From: Nostoc sp. NIES-3756
GTDB lineage: Bacteria > Cyanobacteriota > Cyanobacteriia > Cyanobacteriales > Nostocaceae
Length of the DNA: 64,000 nt
Direction: 5' to 3'
Assembly: GCF_001548375.1 (NCBI RefSeq)
Contig: NZ_AP017295.1
Coordinates: 1,054,001-1,118,000, forward strand
Shown piece after piece: positions 27,650 to 36,300 of this stretch (its first letter is position 1; each line of letters begins with the position of its first letter). Under the pieces are notes generated by a model. The model saw only the letters and a program-made list of their open reading frames with translations. It was not told the origin of the DNA and did no database searches. A program made the translations under genes and the position numbers.

Positions 27650-28546
27650 TTAGCATTTTAAGTGTTGCACTAAAGTTTCAACGAAAGCGATCGCACCTAC
27701 AGGATTACCTATACTATCTAAGGCGGGACTGTAAGCAGCGATCGCTCCTTGGTCTGGTACTATGGCAAGTAAACCTCCACCAATTCCAGATTTCATCGGT
27801 AGACCAATTTTGACAGCGTACTCGGCAGAAGCTTGATATAAACCGCAGTTCAGCATGACATCGTTCACAATCTGCCGATGCTGCGGTGATAATTTACCCT
27901 CTAAAGCAAAGGCTTTTCCGATTAAGGCTAAGTCTTCAACAGTACCAGATAAGCAGCATATTTGCTCGTAAGTGTCAATAGCTATATCAAGATTTTCTAG
28001 ATAACCTTTTTCGGCGAGATAATTGGCGATCGCAACATTTGCAGGAGAACGAGATACTCTTACAGAAGTCAGCATTGTCTCATCTAACTCCAGTTGACAA
28101 CCAGCTACTTGATTTAACCATTGGCGTAGGGAGTGAGTGCGATCGCTAGCGTCTTTTCCTGGTAGCTTATCAGCTAGAGTAATTGCCCCACTATTAATCA
28201 TCGGGTTACGTGGTCTACCATTATCAGTCACCAGTTGTTCTAAACAATTAAATGGTGCATCTGATGGCTCTATCCCAACCCATTGAAAAACTTGTTCTGC
28301 ACCTAAATGTTCTAATAAATACATTAAGCTTAATGGCTTAATTACACTCATCAGTGGAAAGACATGAGAAATCTTTCCTTGACTGTAAAAATTCCTACAT
28401 TTAAAGCATATATGAACTGCAAACCAACCAGGATCAGCCACGGCTAATCTTGGGATACGGTTGATAACTTGTCCGCGATTTGTCTGAGCTTTTGCTAGCT
28501 CTACAAAATCAGACAAATCAATCGCTTCTAATCGGTCAAGTCTCAT
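27650..28546 (-). CDS. glsA: Glutaminase
   Basis: About 298 residues of the serine-dependent beta-lactamase-like glutaminase family, which hydrolyses glutamine to glutamate and ammonia. Visible are the Ser-x-x-Lys nucleophile motif in FPLMSVIKPLSLMYLLEHLG, the GRPRNPMINSGAI box and the C-terminal PMKSGIGGGLLAIVPDQGAIAAYSPALDSIGNPVGA. The ATG at 28546 is preferred over the GTG one codon earlier. It is monocistronic and cytosolic. In a diazotrophic cyanobacterium it would feed the glutamine/glutamate balance, but I see no clear NtcA site. Confidence 0.92.
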   Translation of the reverse strand: MRLDRLEAIDLSDFVELAKAQTNRGQVINRIPRLAVADPGWFAVHICFKCRNFYSQGKISHVFPLMSVIKPLSLMYLLEHLGAEQVFQWVGIEPSDAPFNCLEQLVTDNGRPRNPMINSGAITLADKLPGKDASDRTHSLRQWLNQVAGCQLELDETMLTSVRVSRSPANVAIANYLAEKGYLENLDIAIDTYEQICCLSGTVEDLALIGKAFALEGKLSPQHRQIVNDVMLNCGLYQASAEYAVKIGLPMKSGIGGGLLAIVPDQGAIAAYSPALDSIGNPVGAIAFVETLVQHLKC

Positions 28547-28788
28547 CACAATAGATGCTGCTTTGTGAATGGGAAGGAGAAAAGTTTTTAGTTTTGATTA
28601 TTTTTAAGTTAGACAGTAACACATTACACAATTAAATAATCAAACCTTATCTCAGATTCTCTTCCCTATCTATTAAGTAATGAAAACTAATGTTAAATAA
28701 TAATGCAAAATCAAGATTCTTCTTGAATTTAGTTGAGGATTTTCCCGATTATATTGTCAATCACAAATAAATTTCAGGAGCTAATCTG

Positions 28789-29049
28789 GTGTTAACTTCA
28801 ACCTTACTTGCTGCTGCAACCACCCCCCTGGAATGGAGTCCTACAGTAGGTATTATTTTCATTATTGTCAATATCATTGCCATTACTTATGGCAAACTGA
28901 CTATCAAGTATCCTAATTCAGAGCCAGCCTTACCTTCACCCAACTTATTTGGTGGTTTTGGTGTACCTGCATTACTAGCGACTACCGCCTTTGGTCACAT
29001 TCTAGCGGCAGGCCTTGTTTTAGGACTACATAATTTAGGCAGAATCTAA
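28789..29049 (+). CDS. psaK: Photosystem I subunit PsaK
   Basis: An 86-residue protein with two transmembrane helices (VGIIFIIVNIIAITYGKL and LLATTAFGHILAAGLVLGL) joined by a basic-acidic loop with YPNSEPALPSPNLFGGFG, typical of PsaK at the edge of the PSI monomer. The start is GTG at 28789, fixed by CAGGAG (28775-28780) 8 nt upstream. It is far from psaAB and on the opposite strand. A terminator-like hairpin lies 285 bp downstream. Confidence 0.96.
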   Translation: MLTSTLLAAATTPLEWSPTVGIIFIIVNIIAITYGKLTIKYPNSEPALPSPNLFGGFGVPALLATTAFGHILAAGLVLGLHNLGRI

Positions 29050-29200
29050 CTAGAAAATGTAAAAAGTCAACACAGAAAATTACTCACATTGTGGACGATT
29101 TGCTGATGCTCAATGAGGTTTATACGTTGCGCCACACTGTAATAGGCTATTACCGAAGATATATCATGTCCGCTTAAATACTTATCATATCGTGAGGGTT

Positions 29201-29223
29201 GGTAATGGGTAATGGGTAATGGG
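29201..29223. repeat. STRR array (GGTAATG x3)
   Basis: Three tandem GGTAATG heptamers plus GG lie in the 392-bp gap between psaK and ftsH. An approximate inverted form (attaccagttttctattactaattacc) follows at 29230-29258. Apart from this and the hairpin at 29334, I see nothing in 29050-29441. Confidence 0.75.
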
Positions 29224-29333
29224 AAAAACAATTACCAGTTTTCTATTACTAATTACCAATTAAACCAATGATATCGTAACCAATTAACAGGACTTGATAT
29301 TAATCTTCAGATGATTTTTGTTGTGTCTGTAAT

Positions 29334-29363
29334 AAGCCAGAGAAATTAATCTCTGGCTTTTTT
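29334..29363 (+). terminator. Rho-independent terminator, plus strand
   Basis: AAGCCAGAGA and TCTCTGGCTT form a perfect 10-bp stem around AATTAA, followed by TTTT. It is oriented for transcripts from the psaK side, 285 bp after the psaK stop. Confidence 0.85.
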
Positions 29364-29441
29364 CTATGAAGTCAGGCAACTAAGTTGCACATCTATCTTT
29401 TTGTGTTGGCTGTTAACAGTTAACCATCAACAGTCAACAAA

Positions 29442-31340
29442 CTACTGACTATTAACCATAGATAATTGTTCGTCAGTTACTTGGTTTTGGCTTTCAGCAA
29501 CAATTTTACGGAACAATTCACCCTCAATAGTTTCTTGTTCTATTAACAAATCTACTAGCCTTTCCATGACTAGGCGATTATTCTGTAGTAATTCTTTTGC
29601 TGTTTGATAGCAACTATTAATGATTTCTCGGACTTGAGTATCTACTTTGGCAGCGATTTCTTCAGAATAATCTGATTTATTCATCCAGTCGCGTCCTAAA
29701 AATACCTCGCCGCCTTGATTTTCCAAAGCTAAGGGGCCTAATTCAGACATACCAAACCTTGTCACCATTTGCCGCGCCATTGATGTGACTTTCTGGAGGT
29801 CATTACCTGCACCTGTGGTAACTTCTGGCTTACCAAAGACAATTTCCTCAGCAGCACGACCTCCCAAGGTAGAAGTAATCATTGCTTTGAGTTGGGAGCG
29901 AGAAATTAAACCCTGTTCTTCGTTGGGAGTAAACCAAGTTAAACCTTGTGCTTGTCCTCTGGGAATAAGGGTAACTTTCTGCACTGGGTCATGGTCTTTT
30001 AATAAAGTGCCGATTAAACCATGTCCGACTTCGTGGTAAGCAATTAGGCGCTTACTCTTGCTGTCTACCAAGGGTGTTCCTTCCATCCCAGCAACTACTC
30101 TATCTACCGCATCATCAATTTCTAAAATTGTGATTGCTTCTTTGCGTCTACGTGCTGTGAGGATGGCTGCTTCGTTGAGGAGGTTGGCTAAGTCTGCACC
30201 AGTAAATCCAGGGGTGCGACGAGCGATCGCTTCTAGTGATACGCTAGGATCAACTTTCTTATTCCGCGCATGGACTTGCAAAATCTCTAAGCGTCCTTTT
30301 AGGTCTGGTGCATCAACGATGACTTGTCTATCAAAACGACCAGGACGCAACAAGGCTGCATCTAATACGTCGGGACGGTTGGTGGCAGCAATAATAATGA
30401 TGCCAGTGTTACCTTCAAAACCATCCATTTCGGTAAGTAACTGGTTGAGAGTTTGTTCTCTCTCATCGTTACCGCCACCGATACCCGCACCCCGTTGTCT
30501 ACCTACTGCGTCAATTTCATCAATAAATATGAGACAAGGTGCATTGTCCTTAGCTTTTTTGAACAAGTCACGGACGCGGGAAGCACCCACACCGACAAAC
30601 ATTTCTACGAACTCAGAACCAGAAATACTAAAAAAAGGAACAGCCGCTTCCCCTGCGATCGCTTTTGCTAGTAAAGTTTTACCAGTCCCTGGAGGCCCTA
30701 CTAACAGCACACCTTTAGGAATACGCGCACCCACAGCCGTGAATCTTTCTGGCTGTTTGAGGAAGGTGACAACTTCTTGTAATTCTTCCTTAGCTTCTTC
30801 GATACCGGCTACATCATCAAACTTCACCCCAGTTTTTGCTTCCATTTGGAAACGCGCTCTAGACTTGCCAAAATTCATGGCTTGGCTAGAAGCATTAGTA
30901 GAACGGCGCAGGAATAACAGCATTAAAGCTACTAGTGGCAAAATCCACATCAGGTTGATTAATAACCCTACTGCTGCTCTGCTATTAGCTGAAGAAACTT
31001 CGCCAAAATCAACATTTTTTTGTTTAAGTTTATCAATTAACTCGTTATTCTGCTCCAACAACCTCACCTGTATTGGTGGTGCGTCTGGCTTTTGACTTTT
31101 TAAATAAACTTTAGCTATCTGTTCAGTTTCGTCTAATTCTACTCTTTTAACTTGGTCTTGATTGACCTTTTGAATCAAATCCCCATATGACAGAGACTCG
31201 CGCTCTGCTTTCTGCGCTAAGACAGGATTACCACCAAACATTGTTGGTAACATAATCAAACTGGCTGCTAATGCACCAGTCCAAGCAACGCGCTTTGGTG
31301 ATTGCCGTTTTATCAATGCCTTGTTCCCAAAATTTTTCAT
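29442..31340 (-). CDS. ftsH: ATP-dependent zinc metalloprotease FtsH
   Basis: A 632-residue membrane AAA+ protease. Two N-terminal transmembrane segments (about 20-42 and 122-145) flank a lumenal/periplasmic domain. The AAA module has Walker A GPPGTGKT (215-222), the pore motif MFVGVGAS (247-254), Walker B IFIDEID (271-277) and the arginine-finger region RPGRFDRQV. The zinc site HEVGH is at 436-440. Cyanobacterial FtsH proteins form hexamers that repair PSII D1 or control iron/stress factors. I cannot tell which of the usual four paralogues this is. It is monocistronic. Confidence 0.96.
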   Translation of the reverse strand: MKNFGNKALIKRQSPKRVAWTGALAASLIMLPTMFGGNPVLAQKAERESLSYGDLIQKVNQDQVKRVELDETEQIAKVYLKSQKPDAPPIQVRLLEQNNELIDKLKQKNVDFGEVSSANSRAAVGLLINLMWILPLVALMLLFLRRSTNASSQAMNFGKSRARFQMEAKTGVKFDDVAGIEEAKEELQEVVTFLKQPERFTAVGARIPKGVLLVGPPGTGKTLLAKAIAGEAAVPFFSISGSEFVEMFVGVGASRVRDLFKKAKDNAPCLIFIDEIDAVGRQRGAGIGGGNDEREQTLNQLLTEMDGFEGNTGIIIIAATNRPDVLDAALLRPGRFDRQVIVDAPDLKGRLEILQVHARNKKVDPSVSLEAIARRTPGFTGADLANLLNEAAILTARRRKEAITILEIDDAVDRVVAGMEGTPLVDSKSKRLIAYHEVGHGLIGTLLKDHDPVQKVTLIPRGQAQGLTWFTPNEEQGLISRSQLKAMITSTLGGRAAEEIVFGKPEVTTGAGNDLQKVTSMARQMVTRFGMSELGPLALENQGGEVFLGRDWMNKSDYSEEIAAKVDTQVREIINSCYQTAKELLQNNRLVMERLVDLLIEQETIEGELFRKIVAESQNQVTDEQLSMVNSQ

Positions 31341-31727
31341 AACAATTACCCTTTGTCTGCTGTCATAGGCTGAGTGCCGATTTAAGCCTATTCTTCTAGC
31401 AAAAATTGTCCTAACTGGACATCACTTTATCTAATCTAGTCTAACTCTCTTAAGAAGCAGGAGAGTAGGTAAAAAGTAATAGACGACTCAAAATAAGTAG
31501 TTTGATTCATAAACATTTAACAGAGTAAAGGGTATAACTAAGGGGACATGAATATGTACTGATCTGTTTGAAAAAATCAAACTAAAAGCCCATAACCCAT
31601 TTCCTACCTCCTGTAAACTTTTTCCCTCACCCATCGGTAATTTGACTATAAAGAAATAAATCGTTAAGATAATAAGCAAATTCGTAATGACTTCGTTTTT
31701 CAGAAAATCTTAATGATTAGGTGAGTT
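31341..31727. other. Divergent promoter region ftsH / FMN reductase
   Basis: 387 bp, AT-rich. A minus-strand ORF at 31488-31679 has biased, unconserved-looking sequence and is not called. No repeats or clear promoter hexamers recognised. Confidence 0.4.
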
Positions 31728-32273
31728 ATGGTAAAAATTGTAGGTATTGCTGGCAGCTTAAGACCAAACTCTTACACTCACTTAGCTTTGCAGTCCGCAG
31801 CACAACGTCTAGAAGCTTTAGGTGCAGAAGTAGAAATTATTGACTTACGCCAGTGGCAGTTACCATTTTGCAATGGTGGTAAAGAATATCCTGAATATCC
31901 TGATGTACAGCGCTTACGCGATACAGTCCGCAATACCGATGGATTAATATTAGCGACCCCTGAGTATCATGGCGGCGTTAGCGGTGTCTTAAAAAATGCC
32001 CTAGATTTGCTGAGTTTTGACGAATTATCAGGTAAAGTGACGGGACTGATTAGTGTTTTAGGTGGTCAATCTAACAGTAACGCCTTAAATGACCTGAGAT
32101 TGATTGTACGTTGGGTACATGGTTGGGTAATTCCAGAACAAATTGCTGTTGGACAAGCCTACAGTGCTTTTAATCCTGAAGGAAAGTTACTTGATGAAAA
32201 ACTTTCCCAAAGATTTGATCAATTTGCTCAAAGCTTAATAGAAAACACCCGCAAGCTGCGTGGAGTAAATTAG
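31728..32273 (+). CDS. NADPH-dependent FMN reductase family protein
   Basis: A 181-residue flavodoxin-like protein. The FMN phosphate loop is GIAGSLRPNSYTHLALQSA and the second conserved block is ATPEYHGGVSGVLKNALDLLS, followed by GLISVLGGQSNSNALNDLRL. The family (ChrR/ArsH/SsuE-like) reduces quinones, chromate or azo compounds, or supplies reduced FMN. The physiological substrate is unknown. The start is preceded by AGGTGAG. An Uma2 remnant follows on the same strand. Confidence 0.9.
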   Translation: MVKIVGIAGSLRPNSYTHLALQSAAQRLEALGAEVEIIDLRQWQLPFCNGGKEYPEYPDVQRLRDTVRNTDGLILATPEYHGGVSGVLKNALDLLSFDELSGKVTGLISVLGGQSNSNALNDLRLIVRWVHGWVIPEQIAVGQAYSAFNPEGKLLDEKLSQRFDQFAQSLIENTRKLRGVN

Positions 32274-32318
32274 CCATAGAAATCAGTAGCTAAAGGCTAG
32301 GGAGTGGAAAGAATAAAT

Positions 32319-32357
32319 GTGGACTTTGGACTGTTGACTATGGACTAATGACTAAAT
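32319..32357. repeat. STRR heptamer array
   Basis: Degenerate tandem heptamers of the form TGGACTT/TTGACTA/TGGACTA/ATGACTA end just before the ATG of the Uma2 remnant at 32359. Confidence 0.65.
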
Positions 32358-32358
32358 A

Positions 32359-32640
32359 ATGCTCACCGTCATTACGCCAGAGAAAATCCAATTACCACCC
32401 GGAGCGGCTATTAGACTACCTGGTAGTTGGCAAGACTATCAGGTATTAAATCATCAATTAGGCGATCGCTCCTCTCCTCGCATCAAATACAGACCAAGAG
32501 AAGTTCTCTTGATGGCTCCGTTACCAGAACATGGAAGGCAGGCGAATATAATTGCAATAATAAATGTTTTGAAACGCAGAGGAACACAGAGGAAAGCGCA
32601 AAGGCACACAGAGGTTTACCTAATTTTCTTAGTACTTTAG
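32359..32640 (+). pseudogene. Truncated Uma2-family (DUF820) endonuclease gene
   Basis: The first about 66 codons (MLTVITPEKIQLPPGAAIRLPGSW...VLLMAPLPEHGRQANIIA) match the N-terminal part of Uma2 restriction-endonuclease-like proteins, normally about 190 residues. The homology then stops, and a dispersed repeat (32573-32614, aacgcagaggaacacagagg...) supplies a junk tail (KRRGTQRKAQRHTEVYL). The catalytic PD-(D/E)xK residues are lost. It is a 3'-truncated remnant. Confidence 0.75.
32573..32614. repeat. Dispersed 'acgcagagg' repeat
   Basis: The units acgcagagg, acacagagg, aagcgcaaagg and cacacagagg occur in tandem. The same family is at 51765-51801 (acgcagaggagcgcagagg...). Confidence 0.7.
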
Positions 32641-32728
32641 CAGACTAGAGAAAGCTATAAAAATAAATAAAGGTGTAAGGGTTTAATTATTTGCACCCCT
32701 ACACCTCTATACAATTACGCCCCTAACT

Positions 32729-33844
32729 TTAATGATGATGATGGTGATGATGCAGAGCTAATTGTGGATTAATTGCAACTGCTTGCTCATTTTGTAACTC
32801 AGCAATTTGAGCATTTGCCCATTCAGCAGCCATCGCTAAAAACTCTTGATGGTCGTTTACACAAGCCATCTGTACATAATCCACATCGGGATGCTTTTTC
32901 TCTAAAGCATGAATAATGTGATGTACATCTAATAAAGTTTCATGGTTTTCTGTAGCAAAACCAATAGGCATAAAGATGATTACCTTTGCACCCAATTGAA
33001 TGAGGTTCTTAGCCGCTTGCTCGGCGTTGGGTTGTGTCCATTCAATCAGAGGTGTGTCGTGATTGAGCCAACCTACAGAAATTAGGGGATACTTATTAAT
33101 TAATTCTTCGCGCACTAAATCATAAAGCGCTTGACTTTCGGTAATACCAGATGTGAAACCTTTAGCTTTATGAGGACAACCGTGATTCATCAACACAATG
33201 CCAATCTGAGAAGGTAAATAAGCTGTGGCTAAACCAGCGTTAATTTTCTCCTCAACTAAATGAGCCATTAAATGGACGTATTCTGGCTCATTGTAGAATG
33301 AAGGTATGTAACGTAGTGCCTTGAGCCAGTGGTTTTCACCATCGCTCGTTTCTGCTAGAGCATTGTTAACTTGTTCGATGGCGATACCACTGGTGAAGAT
33401 GGAATCAACCACTAGTAGGGGATAAATCAGGATTTTCTCAAAACCTTGGTTTTTAATTTCTGCTAAAACTTGATTTGGTAAAAAGGGAGCGCAGAAGTTA
33501 AAAGCTTTAAAAACCTGGACGCGATCGCCCCATTTTGCTTGTAAATTTTGTTCAATACCAGCACGCTGCTTTTCAAATATGGCGTTGTGAGGGGAAATAA
33601 AATCGTGGTGTTGATGTCCCCATTCATGACGGTCAAATAACGCCAACAGCTTTGCTAGAGGTGGATAAATCCAAGTCGGTACAGGTGCAAACTTCGCTGT
33701 CAGTAGATTCAGAGCCTGTTCGTTATAGTTAGCAAAATCTTCGTAGCTTTCAACTTCACCGTAACCCATAAGCAGAACGGCTACTCGGTCTTGCCCTGAT
33801 AAATGTTCCTGTGTGTTGTGTAGCTTTTCCGGTGTGGCGACCAC
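32729..33844 (-). CDS. Ferrochelatase-like protein with natural C-terminal His7 tail
   Basis: About 371 residues from the GTG at 33844, supported by GAGGAA upstream. An in-frame codon at 33880 is less likely. Sequence such as VAVLLMGYGEVESYEDFANYNEQAL, FNFCAPFLPNQVLAEIKNQGFEKILIYPLLVVDSIFTSG and IGIVLMNHGCPHKAKGF fits the chelatase fold (HemH superfamily, two related alpha/beta halves). It lacks the chlorophyll-binding C-terminal helix of canonical cyanobacterial ferrochelatase, so it is probably a paralogue with a different metal or tetrapyrrole role. The protein ends in seven consecutive His residues, a likely metal-binding tail. Confidence 0.75.
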   Translation of the reverse strand: MVATPEKLHNTQEHLSGQDRVAVLLMGYGEVESYEDFANYNEQALNLLTAKFAPVPTWIYPPLAKLLALFDRHEWGHQHHDFISPHNAIFEKQRAGIEQNLQAKWGDRVQVFKAFNFCAPFLPNQVLAEIKNQGFEKILIYPLLVVDSIFTSGIAIEQVNNALAETSDGENHWLKALRYIPSFYNEPEYVHLMAHLVEEKINAGLATAYLPSQIGIVLMNHGCPHKAKGFTSGITESQALYDLVREELINKYPLISVGWLNHDTPLIEWTQPNAEQAAKNLIQLGAKVIIFMPIGFATENHETLLDVHHIIHALEKKHPDVDYVQMACVNDHQEFLAMAAEWANAQIAELQNEQAVAINPQLALHHHHHHH

Positions 33845-34058
33845 AAGCAATTCCTCGATATAAACCAGAATGGCAAGCAAAATCAGGAGCTACAACATAG
33901 CTGGCTTATTTGCCCACCTAAGTAATCTATTATCCTATCCCCCTGGAAGGGATAACCATAAAAGTGACAATAATATATCAAAAGACATACTTAGGTTAAT
34001 ACTCAGTCACGAGTAGTGACAAATATTTAACAATGTATTCTGTGGGGAGTATGGACTA

Positions 34059-34634
34059 ATGACTATTATTCTTTGCCCTGGAATCCATGATGTGGAAATA
34101 ACTGAAAATTTTATGTCAGGGTTGTTCAGTATAGTCTCTGATAACTCAATCCGTTACAATCAGGTAAAAAATATACTTGTGGTTCCTAGTCAAGGTCTAT
34201 TGCCTTTATCACCACTTCATATTTTGCATTTTTTACATGATCGCCTGGGAAATAAACTAGCATCGCCAGTGATATTTATCGGCTTTAGTGCTGGCGTAGT
34301 AGGAGCGATCGCGGCTGCATGGCAATGGCAGCTAGCAGGAGGTCATGTGAAAGCGTTTATTGCTATAGATGGGTGGGGAGTACCACTATGGGGTAACTTT
34401 CCTATCCATCGGCTGAGTCATGACTTTTTTACTCACTGGAGTTCATTATTACTAGGAAGTGGGCAAAATAACTTTTACGCAGAACCACCTGTTGAACATT
34501 TAACTATGTGGCGATCGCCCCAAACAGTACAAGGTTGGCGAGTTGATTCATCTGTAGAAAACACTACTTCAAACATCCGTCTAACTGCGGCTGAGTTCTT
34601 ACATTTATTGTTAAGACACTATGAAGCAAAATAG
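34059..34634 (+). CDS. Small alpha/beta-hydrolase-like cyanobacterial protein
   Basis: A 191-residue protein. MTIILCPGIHDVEIT opens a beta strand and oxyanion-type loop. FIGFSAGVVGAIAAAW contains the nucleophile elbow G-F-S-A-G, and GGHVKAFIAIDGWGVPLWG is the following strand and loop. A His in HRLSHDFFTHW could be part of the triad, but the acid residue is unclear. It is shorter than typical hydrolases (250+), so the lid is absent. A GGGGAG ribosome site lies 10 nt upstream. It is a single gene of unknown function. Confidence 0.75.
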   Translation: MTIILCPGIHDVEITENFMSGLFSIVSDNSIRYNQVKNILVVPSQGLLPLSPLHILHFLHDRLGNKLASPVIFIGFSAGVVGAIAAAWQWQLAGGHVKAFIAIDGWGVPLWGNFPIHRLSHDFFTHWSSLLLGSGQNNFYAEPPVEHLTMWRSPQTVQGWRVDSSVENTTSNIRLTAAEFLHLLLRHYEAK

Positions 34635-34853
34635 TCCGGAAAACGGTCAAAGTAAACAGGATTCAAATATTGAGTGATGAGAAAATGAGAAGTGCAAGAG
34701 ACAGAAAATTAGGATAACACGGTAAAGAAGAAAATTTTTACTAAGTTACTGCTAATGCTACTCAGGACTCAAAACGGGCTGAACGCCCCGCTTCCGCTAA
34801 CACAACTCAGCACCCCTATTTCCCATCTACCTTAGTAAGTAACCGAACTTAAC

Positions 34854-36116
34854 ATGTTTCCCACTGAACCTGCTGCTATTAATAATGGGTTTGGCTCACT
34901 ACTGAAAAATCGCGGTTTCATGCTCCTATGGATTGGGCAATTAGTTTCCCAATTGGCAGATAAAGTATTCTTCGTGTTGATGATTGCCTTATTGGAGGTA
35001 TATCCACCCCCACCAGGAATCGCGCAAAACTCGATGTACTCAACCTTAATGGTAGCTTTCACCATCCCAGCTATTTTATTTGGCTCGGCAGGTGGCATAT
35101 TAGTAGACCGCTTGCCAAAAAAGTTAATCATGGTTGGTTCAGATGTTGTGCGCGGGTTGCTGACGTTGTGTTTGCCTTTGTTACCGCGAGAGTTTCTGAT
35201 TCTGCTCATGCTGGCATTTGCTATTTCCTCTGTTACTCAGTTTTTCGCCCCAGCAGAACAAGCCGCCATTCCTTTAATAGTCCGGCGAGAAAATTTGTTA
35301 GCAGCCAATGCCCTGTTTAGCAGCACTATGATGGGAGCTTTAATAGTTGGTTTTGCGATCGGTGAACCTATTTTAAGCTGGGCGAAAAGCTGGATGGGAG
35401 AAACATACGGTCAAGAACTGGTAGTAGGAGGACTATACATTTTATCGGCTGTGATTATGCAACCGATTAACTTTACAGAACATAAGCCATTAAAAGACGA
35501 AAACTCACAAACCCATCCTTGGTCTGAATTTACAGAGAGTATTCGTTATCTTAAAAAGAACCGTTTGGTGTTAAATGCCATGCTGCAATTAACTACTCTA
35601 TATTGTGTATTTGCAGCATTAACAGTATTAGCAATTCAGTTAGCAGAAGATTTTGGTTTAAAAGAAAAACAATTCGGCTTTTTCTTAGCAGCAGCAGGTG
35701 TAGGGATGGTAGTAGGAGCAGGTATTTTAGGACATTGGGGTGAAAAGTTTCATCACAAACCCTTACCTTTGATTGGGTTTCTACTGATAGCGTTAGTTTT
35801 AGGTGTGTTCACCTTCACTCATAATCTGGCGTTGGCACTAGGGCTATGTGCGATTTTAGGTATCGGTGCTGCCTTAATCGGTGTACCTATGCAAACTGTC
35901 ATTCAACAACAAACACCACCAAATATGCACGGTAAAGTGTTTGGCTTCCAAAATCATGCCGTGAATATTGCTTTGTCTGTACCTTTAGCAATTACAGGGC
36001 CTTTAACCGATGCTTTGGGATTAAGGGCTGTGATGATGACAATGAGTGTGGTTGTAGTGGTAGTTGGTTTCTGGGCGTGGAAAAATACCCGCCGAGTTTT
36101 GCAAGATGTTATTTAG
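34854..36116 (+). CDS. Major facilitator superfamily transporter
   Basis: A 420-residue membrane protein with about 12 hydrophobic segments. The MFS loop 2-3 signature is seen as GGILVDRLPKKLIM. The second half begins FGFFLAAAGVGMVVGAGILG, and the C-terminal part contains GVPMQTVIQQQTPPNMHGKVFG. This loop is typical of the MFS_3/enterobactin-exporter-like (EntS) and macrolide-efflux groups, so export of a small molecule is plausible. Substrate unknown. It is monocistronic, with no clear ribosome site before the ATG. Confidence 0.9.
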   Translation: MFPTEPAAINNGFGSLLKNRGFMLLWIGQLVSQLADKVFFVLMIALLEVYPPPPGIAQNSMYSTLMVAFTIPAILFGSAGGILVDRLPKKLIMVGSDVVRGLLTLCLPLLPREFLILLMLAFAISSVTQFFAPAEQAAIPLIVRRENLLAANALFSSTMMGALIVGFAIGEPILSWAKSWMGETYGQELVVGGLYILSAVIMQPINFTEHKPLKDENSQTHPWSEFTESIRYLKKNRLVLNAMLQLTTLYCVFAALTVLAIQLAEDFGLKEKQFGFFLAAAGVGMVVGAGILGHWGEKFHHKPLPLIGFLLIALVLGVFTFTHNLALALGLCAILGIGAALIGVPMQTVIQQQTPPNMHGKVFGFQNHAVNIALSVPLAITGPLTDALGLRAVMMTMSVVVVVVGFWAWKNTRRVLQDVI

Positions 36117-36300
36117 TCATTGGTCATTAGTCAAAATTTTTTATCCTCTGCTTCCTCATGCCATTACCTTAAACCCAATCCTAAGTCGCCAATCTAAAGA
36201 AAGAAACCTAAATAATAAATTTGGTTGAAGTTTTCTATTAATATTGAATTACTGACTACAGAATTTCAGCATTAACTTAGCTATCCTCTGAGGTTTGACC

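Noticed and set aside
30058..31095. A 345-codon plus-strand ORF
   Set aside because: It is fully antisense to ftsH, whose protein is unmistakable.
31488..31679. A 63-codon minus-strand ORF upstream of ftsH
   Set aside because: No ribosome site, unusual composition and no recognisable family.
32733..32753. His7 tail as a cloning-tag artefact
   Set aside because: It is embedded in ordinary chromosome sequence, mixes CAT and CAC codons and is followed by a natural intergenic region.
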